A DNA stretch of 64,000 bases, taken from Azolla caroliniana (Eukaryota; Polypodiophyta). The stretch is taken from NCBI GenBank assembly GCA_043228905.1, contig JBHGNT010000006.1, forward strand, positions 5,580,001-5,644,000, read 5' to 3'. The first letter of the stretch is position 1, and the number at the start of each line of letters is the position of its first letter. The position numbers and the translations under genes were made by a program. Below are positions 23,435 through 36,489 of this stretch, piece by piece. The notes under the pieces are model-generated. The model was not told where the DNA came from. It made no database searches and was given only the letters and a program-made list of their open reading frames with translations.

Positions 23435-26400
23435 ATGCTGTCGCAGAAAGCAGATCACACAATCGTTCTCGATGTTCCATCGCCTTCTGCAGCTTTAGAG
23501 AAGGAGGAGGAGGAAGAAGAAGAAGATAATTCGTCTTCTTCTTCGTCTTCTGATGAGGATGATGATCATGATGAAGTCGGGAGCTCCGACCAGGGTTCTT
23601 CTTCTTCTTCTTCTCCTTCTTCTTCTTCTCGAAGTGAACAGAATACAGAGCCCATTGCCATCGATTCCTCAACAACAACATCTTCTTCTTCCTTCTCTCA
23701 GGAACGTCCATGTATCATGAAAGGAGGCCATGGTCCTGCAAATAGTAGCGACGGCTTCTCTTTATTCGTCACTGCGCGATCTTTTCTCCTATCTGAAGCT
23801 TCGCTCAGTAGGGAAACCACGCTGAGCCCAGGGTTTCGATCTGCTGCAGCTATGGCTGGGTGGGACGATGAATCTCTTCTGATGGCAGCACTTCAAGAAG
23901 AAGATAATTGTTTACCTGTCGGCCTCATGGTCGAAGAAGAAGGAGGAGACGAAAAAGAACACAAGAAAGAGAACACAGATATGCAGGAAATGTCTCCGAT
24001 ATTTGTCAAGAAAATGTCGCAGATAGATTCGATCAGAAACGTCCGCGATAGGAAACGGGACCAAAGAACTCCGCAGCAAGCTGCCACACCATTGAGCGCA
24101 GGAAGGAGGTGCTTAGAAAAAGACTTTACTTTACATTACTTTCTCTTCCTCTTTTTCATTCCCGTAATGTCAATCAGACTGTCTCTGTATGGAGAAAATT
24201 GGATATTTGTGAGTGATTGTTCTCCAAGGAGTAGAAAACCAAAGATCGATCGATTCAGTGTATCTTTATGATCAATTAATTAGATGTATATTTTTGTGAT
24301 CAATAAATCAGATATGCCAAACTTTGATTTTTCTCTTTGGCGGCGTGGGGAAAATGCTGAATCACTCTCCCCGATGGAGTGGAACGACAATAGCTTCTGT
24401 TTTCTGTAAATGGAGAGAATTGTAATAAAAGCGCATTTTTTTGTCGATGAACGGTTCCTCTTCTTCTTCCAGGAGTAGGAAGCCGAGGAGGCAAGGCATC
24501 CATGGATGCTCTCCAGAAACTCTCCCCATCGGAGACCTGAGCTTGAAAGAAGAGTTCCGAACAGGAATAAGCAGCGAGTTACGACGCGGAGATGGAGGAA
24601 AAAACCTAGAAGAAGAGATGAAGCGAGAAGCAAAGAAAGCACCTCTAGTAGTTGCATCGTCGTCATCATCTTCATCTTTACCTTCTTCTTCTGATGCTGC
24701 AGCATCAGGTGATGTAGCTTTTTCATCGTCTTCGTCATCATCATCATCGTCTTCTTATGATGCTGCAGAAAGGATGTCGATGAGATAATTGCATCACCTG
24801 ATAGTATCAGGTGATGAAATTATCTCATCGACATCCTTTCTTTTCTGTGCTGAATCTTCTCAATTCTCTAATCAACCTAGAGTCATCAAATCGCTCTTCT
24901 TCTATCTCTCTCGTTTGTGCAGGAAACGGCGTGGCTGCATCTTTCGTCAGCTTGAAAGAGGCATTTCGAACAGAAATGAACAGCGATGCTGTGCGATGCA
25001 TAGATGGATCGAAAAACATGCAGGAGGATCTGAAGGGAGAACAAAAGCAAGGAACTGTAGCTATTATGCCGTCTTCTTCTTCGTCTGATGCATCAGGTCA
25101 AGTAAAGGCATTTCAATTCTGCATTGCCCGTTTTCTTGCCAGTCTGTATCTATGGATTCTTCTTCTGTCTCTAAGTATGTTACAAACTATATGTGCAGGT
25201 CACGGCGTGGCTATTTCTGTTCTACCAAAGCTCCAGGACACAAAACCTGCCTGTTTGGATCAATTAAGGGATGAACTCTCATGCGCAGTAGGATTTTCTT
25301 CGTCATTTCATTTATCATCATCATCCCCATGGTTTTTCCATCCTTAGCGTGCTCTTATTTTCTTCTTCTTGCGTTCAGGTATGCTTGGACATCTGCTATA
25401 AACCTTCATCTACCTCCTGCGGCCACAGGTAGTAGAAAAACAACCTCTCTTACCCAGGAATGTTTATGTTTGTCATGCAGGAAATATGATTAAAAAGGTA
25501 TTGTCTGTTTGGTACAGTTTCTGTCGTGCTTGTCTGCAATCTGTGCTTCAGAGGTGTGGACTTCGATGCCCGAAATGCAGACAACAGCTCAAGTAAGAAC
25601 GCATTCCATAGCGAGGGTCAGGTTTGAGATGCAACCAAGGCACAATAGACATAGATTTTACAGACAACTAGTGTTAGGCTCATGCTTGTATCACTAGTTA
25701 ACAGACAGTAGGGTTTTGATACATATATTAACATCAGATTGTTATATGGCTTTATCGCAACCTAGAACCCTAGCTCGCATAGGTACAATAGCTAGGGTTA
25801 TGATTATGATACAGCTACAGCCTTAATATGGCATTGTTATACCGGCTGTTTCTAAATGCAAATCCTAAGTCACGTCAAAGTAGCAACCAATGCTAGGGTT
25901 GGGTCCACACTTTATCATCGCAACAAGGAACATGTTTCTTTAGGTAGGGTTAGGTTTTAAATAATCAAGGCCGCATAGCTTCAAATAAGAGTGCATGCCA
26001 TAGCCATGTTTAGCTTAGATTCAGCCATCGTTTGACATCCTTAATGTGACACCACCGCTTAACTTATTGTAGTTAAGAGTTAGTGTGGCAATATATATAT
26101 ATATATATATATATATATGGATTTGCAGGCAGGTTTAACGAATGTGGGAGTTTGCTATAAAAATTGCAGAGGCGAGACATGGAGGAACTGCCCTGTGAAT
26201 GTGGTGCTGTGGAACACGGTACAGCTGCTGTTCCCAGCGGAGATCGAAGCGAGAAAGGAAGCATCGAGAGCAGGGAACAAGAAGGATGATGAGGAACCGA
26301 GGAGGGCAACTGGATCAACGGCCGTGCTCATAACAAGTGGGCAACAGCAGCAGCATGGGGGGAGCAGCAGTGATGCTGGAACAGCTACTGCAAATTGGCG

Positions 26401-26779
26401 GAGTGCACGGCCGCCTGCAGCCGGGCTGCTTCGTAGGAGAGGAGGAAGCAGTGGTGCTTTGGGCAGTGGCCACAGCCGGAGATTATCATCAGTTACGACA
26501 GGAGTGACTCCTCCCGCTAATTTGTTGATTGCTGGTGATGATGCCGGTTCTTCATCCACGGCTGAATCGAGGCGGCAGCGCCAGGTTCGTGCCGATGCTG
26601 CATTCGCTAGGCAGCTCCAAATGCAGCTCATGGTGCGGTCTAGGCAAGAGGCCGAGGATATTGCCGCCGGTTCCGGTGGAAGTGGAAGAAGAGGCTCCTC
26701 CTCCACCAACCTTGCCAGCGCCGCCGCCAATCTCCGTGCGGTCGCGCAACGTGTTGCTCGGTACCAAACCCGGCATTGA
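23435..26779 (+). CDS. C3HC4 RING-finger protein, putative E3 ubiquitin ligase
   Basis: Seven exons join in phase to 635 residues: 23435-24108, 24473-24708, 24923-25096, 25199-25287, 25379-25428, 25518-25592, 26170-26779. Residues 1-225 are acidic and Ser-rich. Exons 2 and 3 encode related segments (SLKEEFRTGISSE and SLKEAFRTEMNSD, each ending in a Ser tract and SG), so one arose by exon duplication. The RING spans about residues 390-428 with ligands C390, C393, C405, H407, C410, C413, C425 and C428. It is followed by NCPVNVVLWNTVQLLFPAEI, a segment I associate with plant RING proteins of this kind. The C-terminus has Gly/Ser/Ala-rich runs. A pyrimidine-rich AG just upstream of the ATG (23422) suggests an intron in the 5' UTR. 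Inferred role: RING-type E3 ligase; substrate unknown. Confidence 0.8.
24768..24840 (+). repeat. 36-bp-arm hairpin in RING-gene intron 2
   Basis: Two 36-nt arms around a single central base are reverse complements with one mismatch. The left arm starts GAAAGGATGTCGATGAGATA. The inner end, CACCTGATA-G-TATCAGGTG, is perfect. It starts 60 bases after the exon 2 donor. It could act as a splicing-modulating structure or be a tiny foldback insertion. Confidence 0.85.
26093..26117. repeat. (TA)n microsatellite
   Basis: About 12 TA units in the last intron of the RING gene, roughly 50 bases before the acceptor used for the final exon. Confidence 0.9.
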
Positions 26780-28582
26780 TTAGTTCATACAATCCCCCCC
26801 ATACCAAACCCCCGGATGGACGGACATGCGCCATCCATTGGGAGGCGTTTTGGACTTGCGTGATCTTGATCGGTTCTCAATTGTCTGGCCAAAGCAAATA
26901 TGCCAATGACAAGCCACACCAAACCCTCTTCTTGTTGTGGGCGGGTCAGAAGGACATTTCATTGCAAAACTTCTCTATGTATTCAAAAACATGAAACTCC
27001 CTCCCCATCCATATAGTTTGCTGCATTTTGTGTTGGATTTTGGATGCTTCCTCGGGATCCTCGATGAATATTATGGTGATGTTATGCCGTGGTTGTTGAA
27101 TAATGGAGTGAAAAGAACTTTAAAGGTTATGGATATAGATGTATGGCGATTGAAGTATTGTCTATATATACAAAATAGAAGGCATATCATATGGACAAGA
27201 TACAATTTAGAAGGATTATCATGTTCTTTCTGGAACCAAGTACTTATATTGTGTAAATTTGAGGAATAACAACGTGGTTTCTTTAAACCGTCTCATATGC
27301 ATGAGTTGCTTCATCTTAGTAGACTTATATTTGGTTGATGCACCTCCTAGGTTGGTAGGGATCCTTTCTTTGGAGAACTACATAGTGGTAGGTGAACTTA
27401 TCTAGGGTTAAAGTGGTAGGTGAGCCAACTTAATTTGGGAAGTGAGGTTTTTGACTCGGATCAGCAAACTTTAATTGTAACATTAACATGTTCAAGACTC
27501 GTGCATGATCTCTCCAAAATGTATCCGTGACCATATATTTTCCTAATTATGCAGTTTTCACAAGATGGTATGAACATTTTTATAACCTTACATTATATGT
27601 CTGCATATCCATAATACAAGCATATCACTTTGGTGTACCTGATTGAGAATCAAACATTTTGTGTGCATTGGTAGTGTTTTGATTAAGATTGGTCGTGACA
27701 CAAAAGCTAACCACGTATCATTGTAAACCTACTATTAACATAATCTCACCATTGACATGAACCTCCATCATTGTTATAGTAAAACACATAATAGTAAAAG
27801 TACCCCATCCCGTTATTTCAATATTGTTGGTAGCAATCCTTTATTTGAATACATACTTTGTCATTGACATGGATAAACAAACCCCGAACGATAGGAACAA
27901 AATGCCTTTAGTAACTTTGTGATTGTCCAAGTGTTCCTTGTTGTTGATGCCAAGAGGTTTAGGAAAGATTGCTCTCAAAAAGGGATGATGTGAATGTGCC
28001 ACACTATTTTCCATAGTGACACTTACCACTTGATGATATGTTTCTCAAAGGTTGTGTTTTTGTGCATATACCAAATAACAACGGGCAATTACTAGAGTCC
28101 CAAACATACAAGCATCCTAGAAGCACAATAGTACACCTTCATATGAAAAGAAAACATATAAGCAAAAGCTTGGTTGGTTGTTTGGATGGGATGGGTAATG
28201 CAAGATAATGGGTTGTGGGTCAAAGGGGGGCAAAAGAGCCAAAAGTTTTCAAAGCTCACCATCCATCGTGGTAAAAAATTCACTTTGTTGCAAAAAAAGG
28301 CCTACTTGTTGATCAAGAAATGTGTTTATCCCTTGCATGCCAAAAAGGAACCCTAGATGTATGCATAGATTAGATGGGCTCCTTCTCCCTCCCTAACCAC
28401 GAGGTTTGACTTTGACGTTAAATTGATTTTCTTTATACTATATGGGAGAATGAGGTGGATGTGAGCCCCCATACGCTATATCTATTTCCCGGGGCATTGA
28501 AAAAGAAGCGTAGCGAGTGAGAGAATGAGTGACACACACTTGACGTCTCATCATAATCACGGCCCAGGAGCGGGTCAGGTCT
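26780..28582. other. RING-gene 3' flank and intergenic DNA
   Basis: The first few hundred bases probably include the RING-gene 3' UTR. The rest has no recognisable gene or complete transposon. Confidence 0.5.
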
Positions 28583-28842
28583 GCATTCTAATGGAATTGA
28601 AACTTGATACATGTCCTCATTCGAACGGAATCTAGACTCGATACACGTCCGCATTCAAATGGAATCGAAACTCGATCCGCGCCCGCATTCGAAAGAATCG
28701 AAACTCGATATGCGTCCACATTTGAACAGAATCGGAACTTGATATGCATTTCACATTCAAACAAAATCAAAACTCGATACACGTCCGCATTCAAATGGAA
28801 TTGGAACTCGATATGCGTCCGCATTCGAATGAATCACTCGTG
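28583..28842. repeat. 34-bp minisatellite
   Basis: About 7.5 copies of a 34-bp unit with the core GCATTCAAATGGAATCGAAA followed by CTCGATACGCGTCC. Copies vary at several sites and one has a small indel. The unit is close to a multiple of three minus two, so long apparent ORFs on both strands are repeat artefacts. Confidence 0.85.
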
Positions 28843-30461
28843 GATGAAGAAGTTTTCCCAAAGACAAATAAAAATAATTCCATGAAGAATAAGTAGCACG
28901 ATGATGATGATGATCTCGCGGAGTAAAAATATGTTGGAAAATTTGGGTTTTTTTATTTTTTACATTCTTCTGTTCTTTCATTCACAATCTCATTTTGCTC
29001 TGTTTTTTTTGCTCACTTTGATTTCCATTCTTCCTCTTTTTCCTGTTTCTCCGGGGAGATGTTGTGAAGTGCTTTTCTGAAGAAGGGGGGGGGGGGGTGT
29101 GGGAGGTTTAAAGAGATGCAGATTCATATCCATCAGATCACGTACAGGTAGTATCTCTTCCTTTCATCTCTTTCAGATTCTTTTGGAGTTTAAATGAAGG
29201 ACGGAAGAGAAAGGAAGGAGCCAGAGAAATAATTACGAGTAAAAGATATCCGCTTGTCAATAATGGGTTTCCTGCAAATGGGGAAATTGAACGCTTTTAA
29301 GGTTGCAGAGTAAAGATGGGGCTGTCGGGTTTCATAGTAAAACGTGTTTTACTTTCTTTCTTCTGTAAAAGAAAATCACATAACAGTGTCCAATTCTGTA
29401 TGCCAGTCTATAGTTCAAATGGATTGTGAATCTGTTACCATTGTTATTTGGTTCTGAATGCACGTTTCGGGCACTATAAGAATTTTGAACTAGAATAAAC
29501 ATGCTACAACAATGATGTTAAATGTTGTGAAAGGTTAAGCTTGCCTGGATTTCTATATGGTTCAATGGTGAATGTGATATAATCAATGATTTATTGTTGT
29601 TTCTTGTGTTTTGCATGGTCTGATCAAGATACATGTTAGTATTTGAGTGAAAGTACATATGCCAAAATGGTGTGAAACATTGTGGAGGATATCTATGAAC
29701 CTTAAGGATAAGTATGAGCAAAATCTTGGAAGCGTGGTAGCATCCCCCTCAAGTTACACCATTTGTATCTCAGTTTGGATCCTAAGAGAAACTTGCAAAT
29801 CTTGATCAGACTGACAAAATGTAATAGCATGCCAAAGATTGATACTGTTGATTCACCATCTTTCAATAGAATTTCTTAGCAAGTTCATCCCTCCACACTT
29901 GTGACATTATTTCGGCAGATGTATTTCAGTTTGGATATTGCCAGGAACGTTTGTTTGTATCATAATGAGAAAGTGCCATTACGTGAGAAAACAACATAAA
30001 ATGAATTTGGTATCAGATACCGCCTAGATATAGAACTCTGATTATCCAACAAATCCTTTAACATGAGAAACAAAAATAAAAGACTGATGATGTGATTATA
30101 GAACTGCATACCAAGTCCAATGCGGATCTTCCTTCACTTAAATAACTCATGTCTTGTTAGGGATATGCTCACTTCGGTGGTATTTTTATTTGCTCTATCT
30201 CTATGGGCAATTCTATGGTTATAAGCAGCAAATAAAAATGTGTGAACAAAGGTCATGGAATTAGTACAATCTCCCACTTATCTCTTTCATTCTCTCTCTT
30301 TCAATATCCCATGCTGTTTCTGATTTCCATGGTATCATTTTAAGTTATCCTCTTATTAATTAATTTTGGCTGTAAAACTTGTTTCAGCATACTAAATATC
30401 TTGAACAAGGAATCATAAGGTGAAAAATTCTGTCGCATTACTTGACAAGCATCCCGTGTCA
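28843..30461. other. Probable 5' leader region of the F-box gene
   Basis: No coding exon with family resemblance. A G13 run at about 29084-29097 is followed by a short ATG-started stretch ending at a CAG/gtagta donor near 29148. A pyrimidine-rich acceptor near 30387 could mark a second leader exon. Joining these gives only a short upstream ORF, so they would be non-coding leader exons of the F-box gene. This is inference. Confidence 0.35.
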
Positions 30462-33400
30462 ATGCCAACAAATGTAATGGTTAGGAGAGAAGTACAATAC
30501 TTACAAACGCAACGACCTTGGCTGAGTGAGTACTTTCTGCATCACAGTTTCTCTTAATGGACTCATTGACAAACTATAATGTGTATTTTTTGCTTATGAC
30601 GTGCTTTACTTATACGTCTTGCTCCACTTGCATTCCCAATTTGTGCAGTGAAGTGCCTGTTTATAACCTCAGATAAAATATGGCTTGTATACGTGATCAT
30701 ACATTTAATATATCATGTTTGATAATCTGACGGGGAAGCATATATTCTTTAGGTTCCACGTTCTTCGTCTTCTTTATTAAAGATATTCAGAGAATCTATC
30801 TTTCCTTAATGCAATGAGGAAATATACTTTTGAAGATGGGAAATCTGGCTGACCAACTAATGCTTCTCAAGTCAGTAGAATTTCAAAGGTTATAGTCAAT
30901 TTTGTGGGGTGACAAGAATTTCATGTTATTGTTCTCAAAATCTCGATCCACTAGCATTGAATAGGATTTGCAACTGAAGAAGTCTGGACTATTAGTTGGA
31001 GAGTAGGATTTCTATCTTTCCAAGTAGAATTAGAATTAACCATTAATTCCTTGATATTACTAGTCTTTGTTATCTGTTTGTGATTTTCTAATCTTCAACT
31101 CTTTGTTAATATTAGATTCAGCAAATTACATTAGGTTACCAGATTTGTTATGCACATGAAAACATGTGAATAGATCACAATATGTTTTGTGGAATCTAAT
31201 TCTTTGTTTTCATTTGTTGTAGGCCTCTATGGGACAAGGATTAGACCTGTTGCACCATTTGGGAGCCTTAGCAGTAATCCTCCCATTGATCTTTCTCTTA
31301 TACATCAAGCACTCCCAGATGAACTGCTTTTTGAGGTTCATACTGATATTGATACATCTATATCGCCTCTTGTTTCTGGCTGATATCTAAATTATTCCTG
31401 CTAAGAATCTGTCTTTTCTGTGTTATATAATATAACACAGGTCTTTCTCCGGATGACACCTTACAGTTTGGGCCGTGCGGGATGTGTATGTCGGAAGTGG
31501 AGATATGCTACCAGAAATCCATATCTTTGGCAAAATGTTTGCCTGAATGCATGGCAGGCAAGTGCTTTTTGTCTTCATTCTTAAGATGTGCAATGTTCGT
31601 CTCAAAGCTGGATAATTCCTCTAAATCTATGCGCAAAATATTTCTGTTATTCTTACTCATATGAATGACCATTTTTATCAGATGTTTGGACGAGAAGAAA
31701 ATCAGAAAATGGTGCAATCATGTTATGGTGGCTCATGGCGTAAAATGTGGATATCGAGGCCGAGACTTCGTTTTGATGGTTGGGGAATGTTGTTTAAAAA
31801 ATCTGGTATATTCTGCTCCAATGCATTAGTACCTATATTTTCCTGAATATATGTGGATATTCTACAGGTTTGTTTGTGAGCCGTAACACATATATTAGGG
31901 CAGGTGTTGCAGAATGGAAGGTGACCAATCCAGTTCATTTAGTAAGTTCCATCACAGCTTTCGTTTTCTTTAGTAACAGTCACTTATCCCGAAACATCTT
32001 GACAAAAAATGGGGTAAAGAGACGAATCTCGTTGTATTGGATTGGTTGTTTGGTCAAAGTGATTTTCTCTTTTCCACTGCGAGTTGCTGAAGATAAAAGG
32101 AATAAATTTCATAGAAATTTTGATTATTTTATTTCTTCTTTTGATTGGAATTTGCTGTAAGCATGTTCCACAATGGGAAGCCTTTTTTATGTACTCGTGC
32201 ACATGCATACAAATAGACATGTATGATATGATATAGATGAAGAGATTTTATCAATGAATCTTAAGGAGGCTAGAGTGGCCTCTGAGACCCAAAATAAGAC
32301 ACAGCACGAAAACATGCATTGTCTGAAAGAGCTCAAACTATCTTAAGCATGCAAACCTTTCCCTGCTTTCCTTGTGGTCTGACTATTGCATTAGGGTTGT
32401 TTGACACTATCAGGTTTATGCCTCTTTTCATTACCTTTTCTATAATGTCCATTTGTGGACTTTTGTAACTCCTGGCTCTGCACCTAAACCTGTGCCATTT
32501 AGAAAATAAAGAGAGAGGTCATAACTTTTGTGATTATGATTATAGGTTTGCTACTACAGATATATAAGATTCTACCCAAGCGGGAGGTTTCTTTATAAAG
32601 TAAGAAACATTCAAGTCATATAGTTCCTCTGAATGATGTGAATTGCTTTTTCTCTTTATCAAAGCAGTGCATTTAAAATGGACTTCAAGTCTTCTGTCTG
32701 AGGAAAAGTTCCTTTGAATGCAGGTATCTCCTCTGAGGCTGAAGGAAGTTGCAAAGATATTTCAAGGGAGGGGACTGAAATCCGATTCTGTATATTCAGG
32801 GAAGTATACTCTTAACCATGATCAGGTATGATGTTCACTGCATGACCTTTACACAAGAATGAATTGTAAATTTTGTTTTGCACAAATAACAAATGTTTTC
32901 TTCATAATTATCATATGTCAGGTTGAAGCTGCAGTCTTGTATCCAGGTTTGAGGCCTACAGTCTTACGAATCCAGTTGAGGTTGGTTTTAAATCTACTAC
33001 TTGATACTCTTGAATCCTAAACAATAAATGTGGGAGGAAATCCTTATATGTTGAAAGTGGATTTCTCTGATTGGACGTGATAATACTATGATGTCTGCAG
33101 TAACTCTTAGATGTCTTATGCATCACACATAAAAAGCTAGATGCGATTTTTCCATGGTAGATTGAGCTGTTGCTAAGGATGCCAGAAGCAGCTTTTGATT
33201 TTCATAAAGTTACTATGTAGCCGATATTGTCTGAGACAGAGATAAGTATGCAAAGTTTGCCTTAGTAAAAACCTGAATGTTTGATATGGGTCGGAAGTAG
33301 ATATATTCATGTTACACTTGGTTGTGAGATATCTCCATTCTGTCCATAATAACCAAAATTATACCCATCCAAATAAAAATTTATTGGCAAAAGAGTCTGA

Positions 33401-36400
33401 ATTATGAAACCAAATAGCAAAATAACTTACTAACACTATAAGCAGGAAATATTAACATAGAGTGTGGCACAGTTTGAAGGGGGTATTTTGTCACAGGAAT
33501 AGACAAGTGCATGTGAAATGTGATTGGGATCACCAGAGTCGTGAACAAAGGAAGACGTGATTCTAGATGTTGTTTCTACTCTCAATGTGTGGGAACACTT
33601 CCGCATGAGAACGTGTGTGGATGGATGCACAATTGTGAAGTTTTTCCGTTTTAATGAGTGCTTGGTATGGTAGTAGTGCATGTGATATATGTGTGAATGT
33701 GGCAATTTGCAAGTATGCATGAAGGATGTAGTTGTATTTCACTGTTTGTATGTTTATATGCGGACAAGTGTGTAAGATGTTCATGCATTTGTAATCATAA
33801 GAGTTTGTGTGTAGGGGTTTTGTATATATGAATGGGGTAGGGATGGAGGGAACTTATAGTTTAAGAGCAGTTAGGACTTCTGTCCCAAATACCCATGACA
33901 TTCTACCCATGATGGCTACCCACGGTTGGAGCTACTTGCTGGCTTTTAATGATGGCTGTCCACAATGAACAGCTGCTCACGACGGCAGTTGAGCACAGGA
34001 TGGTAGCAGCTTGCCATAAGAGTTCCTTCATGCAGAGCTACATGAAAGGGCAGTTCACGAGAGAACTTGAGTTTTCTCGTGTTCAGCTAGATGAGGAATG
34101 ATTTCTTATTTGTAGCCAGGCATGGAAGTTAATTCTCTGCTTTCCCCAACTCTTCTTTCTTTGGTTTAGCATTCACAATGGGAGAACCCCTTTAGAGTTC
34201 ACACGAGGAAACTTCCACTTTTCCAATGAAGAAGAATGATCCCATTAATGTAGCGGCAATTTTCGGAAGGAACGGTCTGAAGTGGCAACTTGGGAAGAGG
34301 CTCATGGGGCCCACTTGTCACTGAAGCCTAGATGTTAGAATTCCAAAACTTTCAAACCTGACAATGAGTTCTCTTTCTTACTTTAGGATTCAAGAGTTCT
34401 CTCTTCTTAGCATGTGCCACTACTTTTTTGCTAACATGTAGTTATTTTTACCCGGGTTTGTTAGAAATATTGAGAATCGATTAGATAGACATATAGAGTT
34501 ACAATGTCAGAGATGGATATATGAAAACAAACTTTCTATTACTTCCGAGAGTAGCTCACAATGGTAGTTCACCCATGTGCTCACACCTTAGAGCTTAGAT
34601 AGGATCTGGACCAGCTCACCACAAAATTAGTGGGGACAGATGATAGTCTCAGCCACTGTACTGTGTAAGAGAGTGGATTATATTCTCTGTTTGGTCTGAG
34701 TGTAACATTAAATGTGCAAATCTGTTGATAGTAGTGGAGATATTCCTTTTCTGTCAACTGACTTGTCATTTAATATGACCTAGCTCCCTAGATACAAGCT
34801 AGTGCTAGATAGTACTTATCTTAAAGTCAATGCCACATACTTCAAGACTAAGTACATCATAACTTACCCACAAAATATTCTTCTAGTTGACTTGATTAGT
34901 CAATCCTATTAGTTCATTTCGCTCTTTCCTAAATACATTGTGTCCTACTCATCTACAGTTTCCTAGATTGACAACTTATCAACTCATATGGTCGGGTTGC
35001 ACAATAGCTACTCATTTGGGGCGCTATCACAAAATGTACACTCTAAGAGTACATATGGGGATAAATTGACAACTTGGGGTTGATAATTGATTATATCTAA
35101 CAGGTTCAACTAAATGTGTGTCGATCATCCCCGTTTAGCATGCTTCCTCATCTTTACTAATGCATTATAATTCCATTTTCCTTTCTGGTTGTTATTATTT
35201 GCATTTCTTGACCCCTTCGTTGGCAGTGATTAGCCTCACCATTTAAGCAATCCTTCATTGTTGAGGACAGCTACATGCTGAGCCTGACTAAATCAAAGTG
35301 TAAAAGGATGAAGATCCAGGAAGCCTGACGCTGGCACCTGTTTTGTTTCAGCGCTCTCGAAACACGTTTCATGGCAGCCTTCTTGGAATAATGATACAGA
35401 AAATATCCCAATCCTACGTGAATCTCTGTCATTGAATGAAGTGGGGGTGTGCCATAGCCTATATACATGATCTGATATGACCTTGACAGAAAAATTGCAA
35501 GGAGTTCCTCCAGGAGATCAATGGGGATTATTTAATCTGCTGTCACAAAAGCAATCCATTCATTCATTCACAGTGTCTAAATTTTCAGTTTACAAGTGTG
35601 TTGTTGGATGACTGTAGGTTACAAGGACTCATGCGACCTGTGCCCTATTTCTAGCTTCCCTATTGTTAGTTTCAGTCACTCTCCTGGTATCACGCCTTGT
35701 AGAAATTGTTTATAAATTTTGCTAGTTTGTAGCACAGAGAGGCACCCCACATGTTTGTTTGAATGGGGATGTCTATAGTAGGGTACATGGAAAACTAGTG
35801 CATCATCTTGTTTGCTCCTGTACTTTTTTTCCACATTATCTAGGCAGAGTCTTTTGTTTAATCAGAGATTTTATTATAGTAGAAGGTTGAATAATGTAAA
35901 TAACATAAGTTTTCTAATGTCTGAATCTCTTTTGGAAACTGAATGTTTATTCAAACATGTACTGAAATGCAATAGATAGTATGCTCTTCTATATCTTATG
36001 GCATCAGAATGTTCATGCAGGATACGGGGAACTATACTCGGTGCATACAACCGGATGGATTTGGTCTCACTAGTGACAAGTGGGCTACATGAAGAGTTAC
36101 GGGACCACGATGAGAATTTACTCGAAATGACAAGTAGATTGGATGATGAGAATCCTGACGACATGCCAGCTATCTCACATCGAAGAGGCCTTGCTCCATT
36201 TGTATTTGTACCATTTACGGAAGTGAGTTGATTCTATTTCTGTGTTGTTAATGAACTTGGGTAAACCTTACTGTCTCTATTGGTATTTAGCGTACATGTT
36301 TGAATATTGCTCATGAAATGAAATGGGTATTACAGTAATGCTGCTAATGAATTGAGTGTATTACTATTGAATATCATCATTTTCCTAATGCCAATATATA

Positions 36401-36489
36401 ATGAAAATTTCTTACTGGTTTTGTCATAGGTGGACACATCAGATTTGAATTTACCTGTTGATAAGATGGACTACTTTGTACCTGGATGA
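30462..36489 (+). CDS. FBP7: F-box protein, FBP7/FBXO9-like
   Basis: Known role: F-box proteins select substrates for SCF ubiquitin ligases; Arabidopsis FBP7 has been linked to translation under temperature stress. Ten exons join in phase to 313 residues: 30462-30525, 31223-31335, 31441-31557, 31682-31778, 31868-31941, 32546-32599, 32724-32825, 32922-32980, 36021-36222, 36430-36489. The N-terminus contains [20 protein letters not shown]. The F-box is [20 protein letters not shown] with CVCRKWR after it. The FBXO9-type C-terminal half shows [67 protein letters not shown] and ends KMDYFVPG. Intron 3 starts GCAAGT, a GC-AG intron. Intron 8 is 3.0 kb. The start ATG is the least certain point. Confidence 0.9.
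32981..36020 (+). other. 3.0-kb intron 8 of the F-box gene
   Basis: This intron runs from donor AG/gttggt to acceptor ATGCAG/GATACG. I find no gene or bounded transposon in it on either strand. It is several times longer than the other introns of this gene, so it has probably absorbed old insertions now unrecognisable. Confidence 0.7.

Noticed and set aside
26117-26169. Extending the last RING-gene exon upstream to the ATG at 26117 or to the acceptor near 26128
   Set aside because: Joining the previous exon to that acceptor gives an in-frame stop at once, whereas the acceptor before 26170 keeps the frame and the conserved sequence after the RING.
28583-28842. CRISPR-like array
   Set aside because: Directly adjoining degenerate 34-bp units without spacers in a plant nuclear context; an ordinary minisatellite.
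29116-29148. Short ATG-started stretch ending at a splice donor, as first coding exon of the F-box gene
   Set aside because: Joined to the next plausible acceptor it hits a stop before the conserved region, so at most it is a leader exon or upstream ORF.
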